A program made the translations under genes and the position numbers. From Bacillota bacterium (lineage in GTDB: Bacteria > Bacillota > Clostridia > Acetivibrionales > DSM-1351), in the NCBI GenBank assembly GCA_023409265.1, contig JAEYHZ010000004.1:186001-250000 (forward strand): a stretch of 64,000 nt of DNA, read 5' to 3'. Position 1 is the first letter of the stretch; each line of letters opens with the position of its first letter. This document shows, piece by piece, positions 16,843-25,013 of this stretch. The notes beneath the pieces are model-generated. The model saw only the letters and a program-made list of their open reading frames with translations, had not been told where the DNA came from and did no database searches.

Positions 16843-18390
16843 ATGGTTAAATCAGAAAACTCGCCGTGGAATCTCTTTGAAGACAGCTTATATAAGTATG
16901 AAAGTAATGTGATGCTAATTCACAACGGGAAAGAATTTTCATACTCACAAATCTATAACAAAGTGCTTTACTTCTCGCAAAGCATTGATCAACTGGATTT
17001 TACCGTTGCGGGCATATATCTTCCCAACGGACCCGAGTTCATTTACTGTATGCTGGCCTTAAACAGGGGAAAGAAGCCGGTGGTATATTTATCCTACCAG
17101 TTTAAGGGTGAAGTGCTGGCAGAGATGATTAACTACTCGGATATGGAGGTACTGGTTACCGATGAACAGGGTTACAGGGAAGTCCAAAAATGCAGGGATA
17201 AAATTCAACTGAAATATCTGCTTGTTTATAAAGCAGCCGGACGGTTCGAGCAAATATCTTTAAGCAATAGCGCACATAAAGAATTGAGCGGTTATACTTC
17301 AAGTACTTTTGGAGTATGCTTCACCTCAGGGTCTACAGCCAGGCCTAAGGGCATTCTTCTTTCAAACAGAGCAATTTCAGGGAACGCAATTGCAGTGGCG
17401 GAGTTTTTAGATTTTAAAAGCACTGACCGTACTTTGGTTCCCCGTTCTTTCGCACAGGCCAGCCCCATTTCCGGTGATATACTCATGGCTGTCAGCAAAG
17501 GGGGGAGCATAATCATTCTGAATGATTTGTTTCATCCGGGGATTTTTTTAAAAGCCGTGCAGGATTACAGGGCAACAACTGTGTTCATGATACGTACCAT
17601 GCTATCGCAGGTTCTGGATTATCCGCAGTTATCAACCTTTGATCTGAGTTCATTGAAGAAAATATTACTGGGAGGTATGATTAACCCCGGCAGGATATTC
17701 CAGGAGGCGGAAAACAAGCTCAAGGGAATCAGCCTATATAATGCCTATGGCATTTCAGAAGCGTCAGCCAGGGTGTCATTTGCAGAACAATCGGATATAA
17801 AGCGTTTTCCGGGAACTATCGGAAAGCCAATGAAGGGCTGCGATATCAAAATATACACTGAGGATGGAACAGAGGCGAAAGCGGGAGAAATTGGCGAGCT
17901 ATATGTAATCAGTGACTATGTTATGGACGGATACTATAAATCGGAGAGCATGACTAAAGAAGCTCTGACGCCTCTGGGATTACGGACAAGAGATACCGGG
18001 TACAAGGATGAAAACGACTTATTTTATGTTATCGGGAGAAGTGATGACTTAATTATCCAGGGAGGTAACAAGGTATATCCCATTGATGTGGAAGAAGTTT
18101 TATTAAAGCATCCGGCAGTAGCCGAAGTGGTTGTTTTGGGGATTCTGGATGAAAAGCTGGGAAAGAGAATTGTGGCAATACTGAGTTTGAAATATGGGTT
18201 TCAAGCAGAAATACAGGAGCTATACAGGTTCTGCAGACAAAATCTTGAGGATAAGAAGGTTCCAAAGGAAATACACATTGTTGATAAAATCCCCAGAAAC
18301 TCTATTGGAAAAATCAGCAAGGCAGAATTGCAAAGTTATTATCAAAGTCAATTGATACCAACCAAAGGCAAGGTATTCAACCATATTTGA
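16843..18390 (+). CDS. AMP-forming acyl-CoA/acyl-ACP ligase (ANL superfamily)
   Basis: A 515-aa adenylate-forming enzyme that activates a carboxylic acid as acyl-AMP and transfers it to a thiol, here probably a carrier protein. Core motifs are TSGSTARPKG (residues 161-170), YGISEAS (302-308), TRDTG (382-386), the hinge region IGRSDDLII and the C-terminal catalytic Lys490 in PRNSIGK. GGGGAG precedes ATG 16843. Length and motifs fit single-domain ligases; there is no attached carrier or condensation domain. A related ligase + PLP decarboxylase + ACP trio occurs in exosortase-associated clusters, which is an alternative context. The acid substrate cannot be read from the sequence. Confidence 0.92.
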   Translation: MVKSENSPWNLFEDSLYKYESNVMLIHNGKEFSYSQIYNKVLYFSQSIDQLDFTVAGIYLPNGPEFIYCMLALNRGKKPVVYLSYQFKGEVLAEMINYSDMEVLVTDEQGYREVQKCRDKIQLKYLLVYKAAGRFEQISLSNSAHKELSGYTSSTFGVCFTSGSTARPKGILLSNRAISGNAIAVAEFLDFKSTDRTLVPRSFAQASPISGDILMAVSKGGSIIILNDLFHPGIFLKAVQDYRATTVFMIRTMLSQVLDYPQLSTFDLSSLKKILLGGMINPGRIFQEAENKLKGISLYNAYGISEASARVSFAEQSDIKRFPGTIGKPMKGCDIKIYTEDGTEAKAGEIGELYVISDYVMDGYYKSESMTKEALTPLGLRTRDTGYKDENDLFYVIGRSDDLIIQGGNKVYPIDVEEVLLKHPAVAEVVVLGILDEKLGKRIVAILSLKYGFQAEIQELYRFCRQNLEDKKVPKEIHIVDKIPRNSIGKISKAELQSYYQSQLIPTKGKVFNHI

Positions 18391-18423
18391 CTTGTATAAA
18401 TTAAGAAATGGGAGGCTTTTAGT

Positions 18424-18477
18424 TTGAAAGAAACTGAAAGTTTCTGGAAAACTAGTGCACATGTGCCTATTTTTTAG
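18424..18477 (+). CDS. Possible 17-codon ORF or remnant N-terminus
   Basis: TTG 18424 has an ideal GGGAGG eight bases upstream, but the frame ends after 17 codons (KETESFWKTSAHVPIF). The stop lies inside a GTGCCTA/TAGGCAC hairpin (18463-18481). Either a leader peptide for the next gene or the cut start of a lost gene. Low confidence in a product. Confidence 0.3.
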   Translation: MKETESFWKTSAHVPIF

Positions 18478-18520
18478 GCACTAAAAAATAAATGGCACGT
18501 GCAATAAATTTAAGCCCATA

Positions 18521-18542
18521 AAAAATTTCATTTGAAATTTTT
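18521..18542 (+). terminator. AT-rich perfect hairpin ahead of the nucleotidyltransferase gene
   Basis: aaaaatttca / tgaaattttt, a 10-bp perfect inverted repeat with a 2-base centre. It could attenuate transcription into the second half of the cluster. Confidence 0.4.
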
Positions 18543-18593
18543 GGTTCTGCATTGGGCAAATTCATTTTGCACGATGCGGAAATGGAGCTTAAA

Positions 18594-19775
18594 ATGAATA
18601 GGAATGAATTGACATTGGAAAGACAGCTGGTATTGATGTCTGCTGTGGAGATTGATGAGGTACAGGGCGAAGAATTTATAAAAATACTGGACAGCCAGCT
18701 GGATTGGGCGGATATTATTTTTCAGATGATAACTCATAGAACTGCAAACATGTTTTATTACAATCTGAAAAAATTTAAGCAGGCGGGAAAACTTGAAAAG
18801 GAAATTCAGAGGTTGCTGGAAGCACAGTGGCAGGTCTATGGTGAAAGAAACAGACATTATTTAAAAGAACTTACAGAGGTGCTGAGGATTTTTAATGAAT
18901 ATAAGGTTGTAGTGCCTGTTCTGAAGGGGAATCTTTTGGCCAGTATTGTTTATCCGGCACTTGAAACGAGAATATTCAATGATTTGGACCTGATAATGAA
19001 ACTGGATGATGTAGACAGTGTAACAAAAGCTCTGGAAAGTATCGGATTTGTACAGGGTCATTTCGATGAGGAAAAGCAGCAGATCATCGCGGCTTCCAGA
19101 AAAGAGAAAATACTTCAGCAGATGGTATCTCACGAATTGCAGGAATTTCAGAAGCTGAGTGACAACAAGTTTGCAAGTCTGGTCCAGGTTGATGTGAACC
19201 ACGACATTCTCTGGAAAGGAAATTGTCCGTATAAGGTTTCTACAAAAGAACTGATTGAAAGAGCTCTTCCTGTTGACATAAATGGTGCAGAGGGGTATAT
19301 GCTGGACTATATTGACAATATAATTCAGCTCAGCTGCCATTTGTATAAGGAAGCAACCCTTATGATGTGGGTCACCGATTTAAGAGACCTGAAGATATAT
19401 AAGTTTGCAGACCTTTATATGTATGTTAAAAAGTTCTTTGAGAAAATAGATTGGAAATTATTAGTGGAAAGAGTCAGCGGGTATGGTCTTGAAAAAGTGG
19501 TTTACTATAATTTTCATTATATAGAAATGATGTTTGGTGCACTTGTTCCGGAAGCGGTAATGGACAGTCTACGGCCTTCTGACCTAACTTATCTGGATGA
19601 ATACGGGATTGAAAACAAAGAGGCTTCAATATGGGAATATGATTTCTTTACACGTCTTTTCGATACAAACAGGGTTCTGACTTTAGCTGAAAACCAGGTG
19701 TCGGGAATGACAAAGTATTTGGATGCAAAAGCAAAGTCAGATGGGGTTTTCAAGCATAGGGTGCTGCAATCCTGA
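18594..19775 (+). CDS. Nucleotidyltransferase-fold protein (PF14907-like)
   Basis: A 393-aa protein of the uncharacterised nucleotidyltransferase family. The signature is a Lys-Gly pair (VLKGNLL, residues 110-115) followed by R-I-F-N-D-L-D-L-I (126-134) with the metal-binding acidic residues D130 and D132. ATG 18594 is favoured by GGAG six bases upstream; the frame extends to a TTG at 18552 without a ribosome site. Members occur in peptide, polysaccharide and exosortase-type clusters, mostly without known activity. It may transfer a nucleotide to the pathway product or to an enzyme. The cluster also holds a kinase and a nucleotidase. Confidence 0.8.
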   Translation: MNRNELTLERQLVLMSAVEIDEVQGEEFIKILDSQLDWADIIFQMITHRTANMFYYNLKKFKQAGKLEKEIQRLLEAQWQVYGERNRHYLKELTEVLRIFNEYKVVVPVLKGNLLASIVYPALETRIFNDLDLIMKLDDVDSVTKALESIGFVQGHFDEEKQQIIAASRKEKILQQMVSHELQEFQKLSDNKFASLVQVDVNHDILWKGNCPYKVSTKELIERALPVDINGAEGYMLDYIDNIIQLSCHLYKEATLMMWVTDLRDLKIYKFADLYMYVKKFFEKIDWKLLVERVSGYGLEKVVYYNFHYIEMMFGALVPEAVMDSLRPSDLTYLDEYGIENKEASIWEYDFFTRLFDTNRVLTLAENQVSGMTKYLDAKAKSDGVFKHRVLQS

Positions 19776-19815
19776 CTAAAGTGGCTTTTATGGATCAGAA
19801 AAGGAGCTCCGGTAA

Positions 19816-21060
19816 ATGAATGACATCAGTTTGCATGAAATTACGCAGAAATATGGTACACCGCTTTATGTATATGACGGGGACAAGTTCGTTTCACAAT
19901 ATAAGAGGTTAGAAAGTTGTCTCCCGGATGAATTTGAGATTTTTTACTCAATGAAGGCCAATCCTCTGCTTGGAATATGCCAGCTTTTCAAGGAAATGAA
20001 CAGCTGTATTGAAGTTGCGTCGGACGGTGAATTGTATGCAGCGTTGGAAGCAGGCTTCCTGCCTGAAAACATAATTTTTACCAGTCCGGGTAAATCATAT
20101 GAGGAACTGGAATATGCAATTAGACATAAAATATACAGCATAAATGTGGAGTGTCTTGAAGAGGCCTGCATCATTGATAGGATTGCCTCAGAAAGAGACT
20201 TGACAGTTGATATCTCCTTACGGATCAACCCGGATTTTGAAGGTGGAGGCTCAAGCATAAAAATGTCCGGAGTGCCAACCCAGTTCGGTATTGATTATAA
20301 TTTGCTAGAAGAAGCATTTGACAAATTATCCTCACTTTCACATCTCAATATTATAGGAATTCACGTCTATACCGGAACTCAGGCACTGGATGCACAAAAG
20401 ATACTTTATGGCATGGAGCAAATTATACTACTGGGATTGGATTTATCGAAAGCCTATGGGTTTCCTCTAAAATTTCTGGACCTGGGCGGTGGGTTTGGCA
20501 TCCCCTATTTCAAGGGTGAGAGTCAACTGGATATGGAGCTTTTGAAAAAAGGTCTTAACCAGATATGGGATAAATATAAGGAGCCTTTGGCAAAGACCAG
20601 GGTTGTAGTTGAGAGTGGAAGGTTCCTGTTGGCAGAAGCGGGGATTTACTTAACGAAGATTTTATATAAAAAGGAATGTAAGGGTATAAGGTTTATTGTC
20701 TGCGATGGCGGTTCAAACCAGCATGCTTCATCGGCCTTTCTGGGGAGGCACATTCGAAATAATTTTCCTATGCATGTCCTCAATAAAACCGACGCCGGGG
20801 AAGAGGTTAATGTAGTCGGGCCACTTTGTACACCTACTGATATGATAGCACAGAAAGTCATGCTTCCTGCAGTTACCCCCGGAGACATTATTGCAATAGA
20901 AAAATCAGGTGCCTACGGGCTGACTCAGAGTCCGGCAGCATTTTTGAGTCATCCGCTGCCGGCAGAGGTTATTCTGTATAACAACATGACTTATTTGTTG
21001 AGAGAAAGGGGGAGAAAAGAAGAATTTTTGAGGGGACAGAAAAAACTTCTATTTGAATAG
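19816..21060 (+). CDS. PLP-dependent decarboxylase, DAP/Orn fold-type III (BtrK-like)
   Basis: A 414-aa alanine-racemase-fold enzyme. The PLP lysine is Lys47 in YSMKANP. The phosphate-binding glycines are LGGGFG (224-228 region), ESGR (266-269) replaces the usual EPGR, the catalytic cysteine is Cys338 in GPLCTPTD and the active-site tyrosine is Tyr367 in GAYGLTQSPAAF. This set is seen in diaminopimelate decarboxylases and in BtrK, which decarboxylates glutamate while it is attached to BtrI. The immediate neighbour is a BtrJ-like ligase, so decarboxylation of a carrier-bound amino acid is the best reading. LysA activity is less likely in this context. AAAAGGAG precedes ATG 19816. Confidence 0.88.
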   Translation: MNDISLHEITQKYGTPLYVYDGDKFVSQYKRLESCLPDEFEIFYSMKANPLLGICQLFKEMNSCIEVASDGELYAALEAGFLPENIIFTSPGKSYEELEYAIRHKIYSINVECLEEACIIDRIASERDLTVDISLRINPDFEGGGSSIKMSGVPTQFGIDYNLLEEAFDKLSSLSHLNIIGIHVYTGTQALDAQKILYGMEQIILLGLDLSKAYGFPLKFLDLGGGFGIPYFKGESQLDMELLKKGLNQIWDKYKEPLAKTRVVVESGRFLLAEAGIYLTKILYKKECKGIRFIVCDGGSNQHASSAFLGRHIRNNFPMHVLNKTDAGEEVNVVGPLCTPTDMIAQKVMLPAVTPGDIIAIEKSGAYGLTQSPAAFLSHPLPAEVILYNNMTYLLRERGRKEEFLRGQKKLLFE

Positions 21061-22435
21061 GCTTTTCGAAAATTCTTTGACACATATGGATGAAAAGTTC
21101 AATTTGATTAAATATCTTACTTCAACAAGGAATGAGGGTATCATTGTATGGCTCTGCAATATTGGCGCTGAGAGATACTGGAACAGGGTTAGTACAGGTG
21201 TAGTTGACAGGAGCGAAGACGTCGTAGTCAACCGGGTAGAGGAAATGAACCTCCTTTTATGCAGAGAACAGGATTTTATCATACTAAGGAAAGCCCCTGA
21301 TGAAGAATATCTGCATACATTGAAAAAAATGGGGTTTTCAGTTCCAAGAATTCTGATACTTAACAATTCAGATTTGTATACTCCGATTTCGGAATTAATA
21401 CTTAAGGACGAGAAGTTACTTTCGGAATTGAAGTTAATAGCTTCTCAAAATAGGGAAGTGTATTTTGTTCCTTACGGTGTTACATATCTGGAGGAACAAA
21501 TTGCACAGGAAACAGGATTAAATCTGGTAGGAGCTCCGGCAGCAATAAATGCCAGAGTGAATGACAAGATCTTCAACAGAGAAATATCTTTGAAATTGAA
21601 TTTCCCTGTTTGCCAGGGGTATGTATGCCAAAGTGTTGATGAAATGCGCAGAGCTTATAAAGAGCTTGCCGAAAAACCGCCGTACTTTGAAAAAGTTATA
21701 ATAAAAGAACCAAATGGTGCATCAGGAAAAGGCCTGTACGTTGTGGAAAGCGAAGAGAAACTGGAGTCAACCTTACGCTTGATTGCCAGATTATCAAAAG
21801 GGAACTCTGAAAGTAAATGGTTGGTGGAAGGCTGGTATAGAAAAAAAGCCGATTTGAATTATCAGATATATATTTCTCCAGGCGGCCAAGTGGATACCTT
21901 CTCTATAAAGCAGCAACTGCTTAAGGATACCGTCTATATAGGATCTAAAATACCGCCTGAGCTTGCTTCAAATGTGCTGGGGCAAATAAGGGAATATGGG
22001 ACGAAAATTGGAGAATATCTATATGGAATAGGTTTTACAGGTGTAGCGGGAATAGATTCCATTATAACTGAAGATGATGTAATTATTCCCATCATTGAAA
22101 TAAACGGAAGATTTACTTTGTCCACCTACATATCATTCCTGAATACGGTAATGGAAAAAAAGAAGATTCTGTCAAGGTACTTCAAAGTCCTTACTAATAT
22201 TCCCCTGACCTACCATACATTAAATACTGAATTGGATAAACATGGGCTCGGGTTTGACTTGAAAAATCGAAAAGGTATTTTTGTATACACAGCAGGAACA
22301 CTGCCTGCAGCATTTACAGAAGGATCTTCAACCTGTAACGGTAGAGTGTTTACACTTATTTCAGCTGATGACTGGGAGCAGGTGGATGAATACAACGCTA
22401 TACTGGAGAATGTTATTCAAGGAATCACAAATTGA
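21053..22435 (+). CDS. ATP-grasp amino acid-carrier protein ligase (BtrJ-like)
   Basis: A 460-aa ATP-grasp protein with a pre-ATP-grasp region, the nucleotide-binding lysine K218 in IIKEPNGASGKG (glycine loop 222-227), the hinge WLVEGWY (256-262) and the metal/catalytic EINGR (349-353). The layout resembles BtrJ, which joins glutamate to the carrier protein BtrI. It could instead make peptide bonds on a carrier-bound chain. The TTG start overlaps the decarboxylase stop by 8 bases with no clear ribosome site, so it is translationally coupled; ATG 21086 is a weaker choice. The ACP gene follows 35 bases later. Confidence 0.87.
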   Translation: MNRLFENSLTHMDEKFNLIKYLTSTRNEGIIVWLCNIGAERYWNRVSTGVVDRSEDVVVNRVEEMNLLLCREQDFIILRKAPDEEYLHTLKKMGFSVPRILILNNSDLYTPISELILKDEKLLSELKLIASQNREVYFVPYGVTYLEEQIAQETGLNLVGAPAAINARVNDKIFNREISLKLNFPVCQGYVCQSVDEMRRAYKELAEKPPYFEKVIIKEPNGASGKGLYVVESEEKLESTLRLIARLSKGNSESKWLVEGWYRKKADLNYQIYISPGGQVDTFSIKQQLLKDTVYIGSKIPPELASNVLGQIREYGTKIGEYLYGIGFTGVAGIDSIITEDDVIIPIIEINGRFTLSTYISFLNTVMEKKKILSRYFKVLTNIPLTYHTLNTELDKHGLGFDLKNRKGIFVYTAGTLPAAFTEGSSTCNGRVFTLISADDWEQVDEYNAILENVIQGITN

Positions 22436-22470
22436 ATTTCGACACAGATATGAAAGGAAGGAATATAACT

Positions 22471-22725
22471 ATGGTAATTGAAAAAGAAAATGTAATCAGG
22501 ATGCTGCCTCAGGTTTTAAAAAGGGATCCAGCAGAATTCTCGGAAATAAATGACAATACAGATTTAAGAGAACACGGTTTGGACTCCATAAGCAGTATAG
22601 AGCTTATTGTAATGTTGGAAGGTGAGTATGATATCTGCGTCGAAGATGAGGACCTGCTTATTGAGAACTTCAATACGGTGGAAAAACTTATGCTTTTGCT
22701 GGAGAAATACATTGGGAACAGTTGA
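22471..22725 (+). CDS. Acyl carrier protein 2 (BtrI-like)
   Basis: An 84-aa free carrier protein with the pantetheine site Ser39 in HGLDSISSIELIVMLE. AAAGGAAGG lies nine bases before ATG 22471; the frame runs further upstream without a start signal. It sits directly behind the ATP-grasp ligase and PLP decarboxylase, so it is the probable platform on which those two act. ACP1, near the AMP-forming ligase, would carry a different acyl group (inference). Confidence 0.92.
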   Translation: MVIEKENVIRMLPQVLKRDPAEFSEINDNTDLREHGLDSISSIELIVMLEGEYDICVEDEDLLIENFNTVEKLMLLLEKYIGNS

Positions 22726-22748
22726 AAAAATTATAGTGAGGCCTAAAG

Positions 22749-23846
22749 ATGCAAAAATCTGATTTAGAAAACTTCTGTTTTTTTTCAAACAGGGACGGAA
22801 GCTATGATGTTGTTTCTATGGCATTAAATTGTTTCGAGTCCTCCGTTTACAATGTGGTTAAAAATAACAGGTCTCTTGAAAAAGAACTTGTTATTCCCTT
22901 GTTCATCAGGGATATAAGCCCAACCCTATGGTACAATAATGCTTCCGGTATTTTCAGAATCTACAACCGGAGCAGAAACATCTCTCCGCTCTGGAAAAAG
23001 TACATCACTGTACATACGGATGTAAAAAGAAAGGACAAAAATGCAGTAGGTTTTCTTGAAACTCTTTTGGACAAAGGACAGATGGTCATCATTCAAACTG
23101 TTTTTGAAAGAGTAAAATATTTGTCCTGGTATAATCCGAACTTTGAGTTTGATTCCTATTATGAAGGAGAAGAGCAGCACGCAAATATTGCAGTTTATCA
23201 TGAAGATGACAGGATTTATTATTCTGAAAAAATACCCTACAATATACATAAGGAAAATTATATACCTTACGAATATAACAGTCAGATTGGAGTGGCTCTT
23301 AAGTCTGAAATAGAGGATGCCTGCAATCATTTTTTAAGATGCTACACGCTTGAAGTCAATGAAAGGAAACTTAAGTCGGGTGACGGTCTTGAAAATGATG
23401 TCGCGGACATTATTCATGCCATGGCGGATAATTTCAGGGGAGACATTGAAGAGGTGAACGGATACACAAGGTGTTATGGTTCGTATGCTCTGGAGAAACT
23501 TAAAGAGTATTGCAACGAGGGTATTGACCTGAATAGGTACTTTATTACGCAGGGTTGGACCATTAAGGACAGGATATCCTTTGACATATGGATGTTTCAT
23601 GGGTCCAGACAAATTCTCCTTGAATATCTCATTCTGAAAGAAAAACATTATATAGGTAACGCTGAACTAAATCATATAAAGGACACACTTTCGGAGGCAA
23701 TTATACAGTGGAAGGCCCTGGAAAGATCAATATCCAGATTACTGCAATCGGGGTCTACCAGACTTAATCCTAAAATCGGAATGCGTATTGATTGTTTGCA
23801 GGCTGTTGAAAACAGGTTAAACAGCCAGTTAAAAGCTTATAAATAA
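22749..23846 (+). CDS. BtrH-like C39-fold protein 2 (triad partly changed)
   Basis: A 365-aa protein related to the other three BtrH-like products. Cys28 is in ALNCFESSVYN and His144 in QHANIAVYHED, keeping the spacing of the family. The third position, Asp in the paralogs (FDK, IADS, GFDD), reads YYSEKIP here, so the triad is altered. The C-terminal half is helical, with many aromatic residues. GTGAGG stands seven bases before ATG 22749. It could be a slower transferase, a thioesterase or a structural partner. The function is inferred only from family and context. Confidence 0.75.
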   Translation: MQKSDLENFCFFSNRDGSYDVVSMALNCFESSVYNVVKNNRSLEKELVIPLFIRDISPTLWYNNASGIFRIYNRSRNISPLWKKYITVHTDVKRKDKNAVGFLETLLDKGQMVIIQTVFERVKYLSWYNPNFEFDSYYEGEEQHANIAVYHEDDRIYYSEKIPYNIHKENYIPYEYNSQIGVALKSEIEDACNHFLRCYTLEVNERKLKSGDGLENDVADIIHAMADNFRGDIEEVNGYTRCYGSYALEKLKEYCNEGIDLNRYFITQGWTIKDRISFDIWMFHGSRQILLEYLILKEKHYIGNAELNHIKDTLSEAIIQWKALERSISRLLQSGSTRLNPKIGMRIDCLQAVENRLNSQLKAYK

Positions 23847-23922
23847 ACTTCCTTAAGTTAAATAGTTCTCAGTATCATATATTTTCTACATCTGGCATTT
23901 TGTCTAAAAGGAGAATAGAAAG

Positions 23923-24939
23923 ATGAAATATATTATACCCGGGTTTGAAGCGGTGACAGGTCAAGCGTGTGTATTGACAGCTTTGCACAACATTACTATG
24001 TTCAATAAATGCCATTATTCAGAGACTGATCTATTTTTTATATGCAATGAATTAAATGTTGAATATCGGCTTGATCTGAACTATATCGCCAGCAACTCAG
24101 TTGTGAATTTGCCAAACCTGGAAAAAGAAACAGGTACAAAAGTTTGCATGTCTGATAGCAATTTTGGTGATGACTTTACTCAAAAAGTACATAGCTTGTT
24201 GGTTGAAAACAAACTTGTTATGCTATTTGTAAATACCTGTAAACTAACCTATTCGAGTATATACACCGAAAATATTAACCGTTATCATGTTATTCTAATA
24301 TATGGAATAGATGCAGAAAACGATTTTGCTTATATAGCTGATTCCCACTTAAGAGATTATTCGGGGGAGATATCCATATTTCAGGGGAAAGTATCACTTA
24401 AGGAAATATCTGCTGCGGTATACAGACTTGCCTGGTTTGACTTTAGCAACAAAAAAGATTTGAATAAGAATGACATCTTTTCGGCTGCTAGAGCCAATTT
24501 TGAAGAGTTTCTCGATGGACGCCTGCAAGAAGGAAAAATATTTTATGGTATGGCTGCATTGAAAAAATATATCGAGGACTTCCGGGAACTCGCCTTTTTG
24601 GATGATAATCAGCTTGCCGGGACATGTGTCAATTTGAATTATTTTATAAAAATATGCAGTTTTAACTATATAAATAGCTACCTGATTAGTTTTATAAAAG
24701 AGAATTCAACATATACGGGCTTCAATGCCGAAGAAGTTCTAAAAAGTTGTGAAGCCGTCTGTCTGGAGTGGATAAAGGTTTCACTAACCATTTTGAAGCT
24801 GGGAAAGTCTCTAAAAAAAGACATGATATGCAAAATCATAGAAAAAAGTGAAGATTTACTTGAAATTCAAACTGATGTTTATTATAAGTTTATGGAGTTT
24901 TTAAAGCATATAAATAATTTTGAAACAGTTAAACAATAA
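23923..24939 (+). CDS. BtrH-like C39-fold acyltransferase 3
   Basis: A 338-aa protein. Cys16 in GQACVLTALHNI, His122 in YHVILIYGID and Asp140 in IADSHLRDY give a full Cys-His-Asp set with the same His-to-G-x-D spacing as paralog 1. A helical C-terminal region follows. AAAAGGAGA precedes ATG 23923. It is likely to transfer or hydrolyse a carrier-bound acyl chain in the same pathway. It has no signal peptide and is therefore cytoplasmic. Confidence 0.78.
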   Translation: MKYIIPGFEAVTGQACVLTALHNITMFNKCHYSETDLFFICNELNVEYRLDLNYIASNSVVNLPNLEKETGTKVCMSDSNFGDDFTQKVHSLLVENKLVMLFVNTCKLTYSSIYTENINRYHVILIYGIDAENDFAYIADSHLRDYSGEISIFQGKVSLKEISAAVYRLAWFDFSNKKDLNKNDIFSAARANFEEFLDGRLQEGKIFYGMAALKKYIEDFRELAFLDDNQLAGTCVNLNYFIKICSFNYINSYLISFIKENSTYTGFNAEEVLKSCEAVCLEWIKVSLTILKLGKSLKKDMICKIIEKSEDLLEIQTDVYYKFMEFLKHINNFETVKQ

Positions 24940-25013
24940 CTTACATTTTTCAAGGACCAGCTTCTGAAAATTCTTGTTGTGGTTTAGAAATACTATTTAA
25001 GGGAGAGAAGAAT

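Noticed and set aside
22281..22481. 66-codon ORF across the ATP-grasp/ACP2 junction
   Set aside because: Out-of-frame shadow of the ATP-grasp gene with no ribosome site.
15371..22725. NRPS or PKS gene cluster
   Set aside because: There is no condensation, ketosynthase or multidomain protein. Carriers and ligases are all single-domain.
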